Assembly (NCBI RefSeq): GCF_901933205.1
Contig: NC_044571.1
Span: 60,015,994-60,079,993 of the forward strand
Direction of reading: 5' to 3'
DNA length: 64,000 nt
From: Camarhynchus parvulus
Lineage: Eukaryota; Chordata; Aves; Passeriformes; Thraupidae
Position numbers and translations under genes: made by a program
In this document: one piece after another, positions 61,462 through 64,000 of the stretch
How the letters are laid out: the number at the start of each line of letters is the position of its first letter
Numbering within the stretch: position 1 is the first letter of the stretch
The notes under the pieces: generated by a model
What the model was told of the DNA's origin: nothing
The model's input: the letters and a program-made list of their open reading frames with translations, nothing else
Database searches by the model: none

Positions 61462-61601
61462 TATATAAGGCACCCTCTGTCCAATCCATGCTTCATTTTC
61501 AGACAAGTCTTCTCTGTTTCTTTCTTTTGAGAGTGTCTTTCTCCTCTGATACCAGATACTAAAAGGATTGTTTTATGTCATATCTACCCTCTCCAAATAA
61601 A
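61462..61601 (+). promoter_or_regulatory. Isolated TATA box with AATAAA 130 bp downstream
   Basis: TATATAAG at 61462-61469 lies in a GC-richer context, and AATAAA lies at 61596-61601. The spacing resembles the U3/R/U5 order of an LTR, but no LTR ends or family could be recognised. It could also be a chance pair. Confidence 0.25.
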
Positions 61602-64000
61602 CAGTGGTGCTCATAGGACTGCCCAGCTCCAGCTGGATGGCACAACCATTCCCTCCTGCAAGCACTGCCTCCCAGGGAAGGGGAGAGCAAGGTGTAAGAC
61701 CTGTGCTGAGACCTCCACCAATGTCCTAGTGGCTGTCTGGCAGTAAGAAGTTACAAAACTCCCTCACCTGACCCCATCCCTGTTGAGGAAATTATTCTCA
61801 TGAAAATGCATCCAATTTTCACACACCAGGGCATAAGGCATCCAAAAATTGCTGCTAAATCTGGATTACAAAGATAAAGTAAAAGAAGAAGAAAAAGGAA
61901 GAGGCATTAGACTGTCTTCTCTCTCTGCTATTTAACTACTATTTAACACTTTAATCCTCCTGAAGCTTTTTTTTTCTTTTTACTGTAATTCTTTAATATG
62001 GTCTGCACTGTTTATAATCATTCTCCTTTCTCAGGTTTAGGCTACCATTTAAGCTACTTTTTTTTACCTTAATTACCTGGTTAACTGTAATCTCTCAGGA
62101 ACCATAGACACATGAGAGAGCAAGCCCTTATTATGAGGCTGACTTTTTGCCCAGGAAAAGCTACTCACAGCACTCACTGTTTTTAAAAGCTTTATTCAGC
62201 AGGTGAGACTTAATTGCCTAAGTCAAGAAAATTCTGCCATTTCCTTTCAGATATTAGACTGCAATAGAATGGAAGTCAGTGTCAGGAAAATTTTCTCTGA
62301 AAATTTGCAAGATTGGTGTTTTGTATCTTCAGTGCATTTTCAACCAGCAGGTAGTCCCAGCTGCTTGGCCTGTAAGTTTCTGCTCCTAGACCTGGAAGCA
62401 ATGCTCATCTCCAGTAAGCACTTATGTGATCTTGTATCATCTCCTAGCTGAACAGCTGGGATAAATTTATCCAGGAAGGAACAGACCAGATCATTGTCCT
62501 GGAAGCCTGGAGACAGAGAGGAGAACTGAGAGCAGTCAGCAGAATGCTGGTGAGGCTGCTAAGTGAATCCTCTGGCTCAGGTTGTAAAAATTGGGTCTAA
62601 TTCTCTTAGGTGATAAAGTCTCTGATTTGTGAGAGCTTTGGCGAATATTCACTGCAGTGATATAAAGAGGAAGAATCCCAGCATGTGCCAGCATAAGACG
62701 CTATATTCAGCATCTGAGAGAGCTATTCTTTGTTGTTTTGTTTACTGGCTTTCTTTAAATGATGCTTTGGAAAGTCTTCATGGGATGCAGCTGTGCCTAT
62801 CATTGCAGTCATGGGCAGGAGTAGGCAGTGCTTTTCTGCAGAAACAACAGAAATGAGCCTAATAACCACAAAATACCTCCTAGAGCAAATAACTCAAAGA
62901 AATTTCCATTCCAGAATAATATTTTGAAATAACTGGAGATCATTTCCTATAATGATCATCACCTTTTCTGGTGCTCAGAATGACTCAGAACCAGCTGCAA
63001 GGCTTCTGTGGTACTGCAAGCACTTGAAAATGTATCTTTTGCATGAGCAGCCACTACACAGTCACAAAATGACTTGTACACTCTCAGCATCTCTTTCTGT
63101 GATCCAGCCCTCACTGCTCAGAAGCTATTCATGGCTAAGGACTCAATGTCTGACAGCACAGGACATGCACGGCTTCTGTTGATGTGTTGTTAGTGTTATC
63201 TCTAGCACCCATGCCCACATCCAGAAAAACACTCAGGTACTTCAGGTCTAACTGAAGCACACAGATCTAACTGAGGCATGGGCAATGTGCCTAACCCCTC
63301 CTCAGAAGTGAAGACTCCAGTGCTTGCACTTTTGCCTGGCTTTGGCAGTCCTGCTTGTGTCCATTTTCAGAGCTGCTGCATTTTGAGCTGAGTGTGGGAT
63401 TAGTCTGAAGTTCCTGTGGGATCCACAAAGGCTTTCTAGGCTGGAATCCCCTGACAAGCAGTCAGGTTTGGTATATTGTTACTAGCACACTTAGCTCACA
63501 CTGGGGATACTGGTTTCTGTTTAAAGCAGAGAAACCACTGCTACATCTTTGTTTATTGAGCTCACAGGATGGTGAGCCATCAAATAAGCTTTTGTTCAGA
63601 GGAAAGCGAAAGTGACATCCACCTTCTGTTACTGACTGAGGTGGTAAAATCATATTTCTGGTGTCTCCATAGAAAAAGGAGTTATACATTCTTCTCCCAC
63701 AATCCAGGGTACTATGAGAAGTTTTGTGTTTGGAGCAAAACAGGAGAAATATGAAAACTGGATTGTTTTGAAACTGAAATGAAAAAAATTGTGAGACCAG
63801 AGGGATCCTTTGCAAAATCACCTTATAATAAGGGCATTCACTGACAAGTGCTTCTTCCCTCATTCCCAAAATGTATTTTTATTGTAAGAGTATGTAACAT
63901 AAAATTAATGCTCAGGAACATGGCTATTCCTTCAGCAAGTGAACTCTGTGGATATTAGGCTTTAAAGTTTTTTCCGTTCTATGAATCTCCCACTCCTTTC

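Larger units (their letters stand above)
42936..64000. other. Downstream intergenic DNA, no gene recognised
   Basis: About 21 kb without a recognisable coding exon. Contents seen are a 15-base poly-T at 46,861-46,875, an AT-rich block at about 46.9-48.0 kb with a short (TA)n at 47,716-47,732 and an AATAAA at 47,923, a GATA microsatellite, an ATCCA repeat, and a TATA-box/AATAAA pair at 61.46-61.60 kb. The longest open frames (up to about 140 codons) overlap each other on opposite strands and resemble no family I know. FAM216B and EPSTI1, expected on this side by human synteny, were not seen. Confidence 0.7.

Noticed and set aside
1..64000. Distal RANKL enhancers known from mammals
   Set aside because: They may exist in the upstream 20 kb, but without alignment I could not place any and do not claim them.
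1..64000. Exons of AKAP11, FAM216B or EPSTI1 (expected neighbours by synteny)
   Set aside because: None of the translated frames resembled these proteins.
1..64000. CRISPR arrays, operons, rRNA or a prokaryotic system
   Set aside because: The window is a vertebrate nuclear locus; no repeat-spacer arrays or rRNA-like sequence were seen.

Overview
The window reads as avian nuclear DNA. It is AT-leaning, intron-rich, and dotted with decayed CR1 retrotransposons that carry the bird-type 3' end (repeats of ATTCTRTGA). It also holds a solo LTR of a type common in bird genomes. A passerine or other neoavian bird is my best guess, but the order is inference.

Only one protein-coding gene can be supported: TNFSF11 (RANKL, the osteoclast differentiation ligand). 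It lies on the + strand and is complete, with five coding exons at 20119-20337, 28547-28714, 35207-35252, 35335-35433 and 40612-41033. All introns have GT-AG ends. The joined frame is 954 nt, giving 317 residues plus a stop. As far as I recall the human protein, this is the same length, with the same residue numbering and the same exon junctions. It is a type II membrane protein with a short proline-rich cytoplasmic tail, one membrane segment, a stalk, and a TNF-homology ectodomain.

Layout: 1-19.6 kb is upstream intergenic DNA with CR1 pieces, simple repeats and what looks like an old Penelope-like element on the minus strand (about 16.56-18.38 kb). A CpG island with CCAAT and TATA-like boxes (19.6-20.4 kb) covers the promoter and exon 1. 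Intron 1 (8.2 kb) carries a CR1 just behind exon 1, an older CR1, and a sense-oriented solo LTR about 0.55 kb before exon 2. Intron 2 (6.5 kb) carries an antisense tRNA-Ile-like pseudogene. Intron 3 is only 82 nt. Intron 4 is 5.2 kb. The 3' UTR probably runs to an AATAAA at 42909, with G-quadruplex motifs before it. From about 43 to 64 kb I see no gene, only microsatellites (GATA, ATCCA) and one isolated TATA-box/AATAAA pair.

The most notable points are: (i) exon 2 begins exactly with an ATG, so a transcript starting in intron 1, where a sense LTR sits, could encode a ligand lacking the membrane anchor; (ii) the N-glycosylation sequons are rearranged relative to human RANKL; (iii) the tRNA-like and Penelope-like relics are not ordinary CR1 background. 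No exon of any other gene was recognised.
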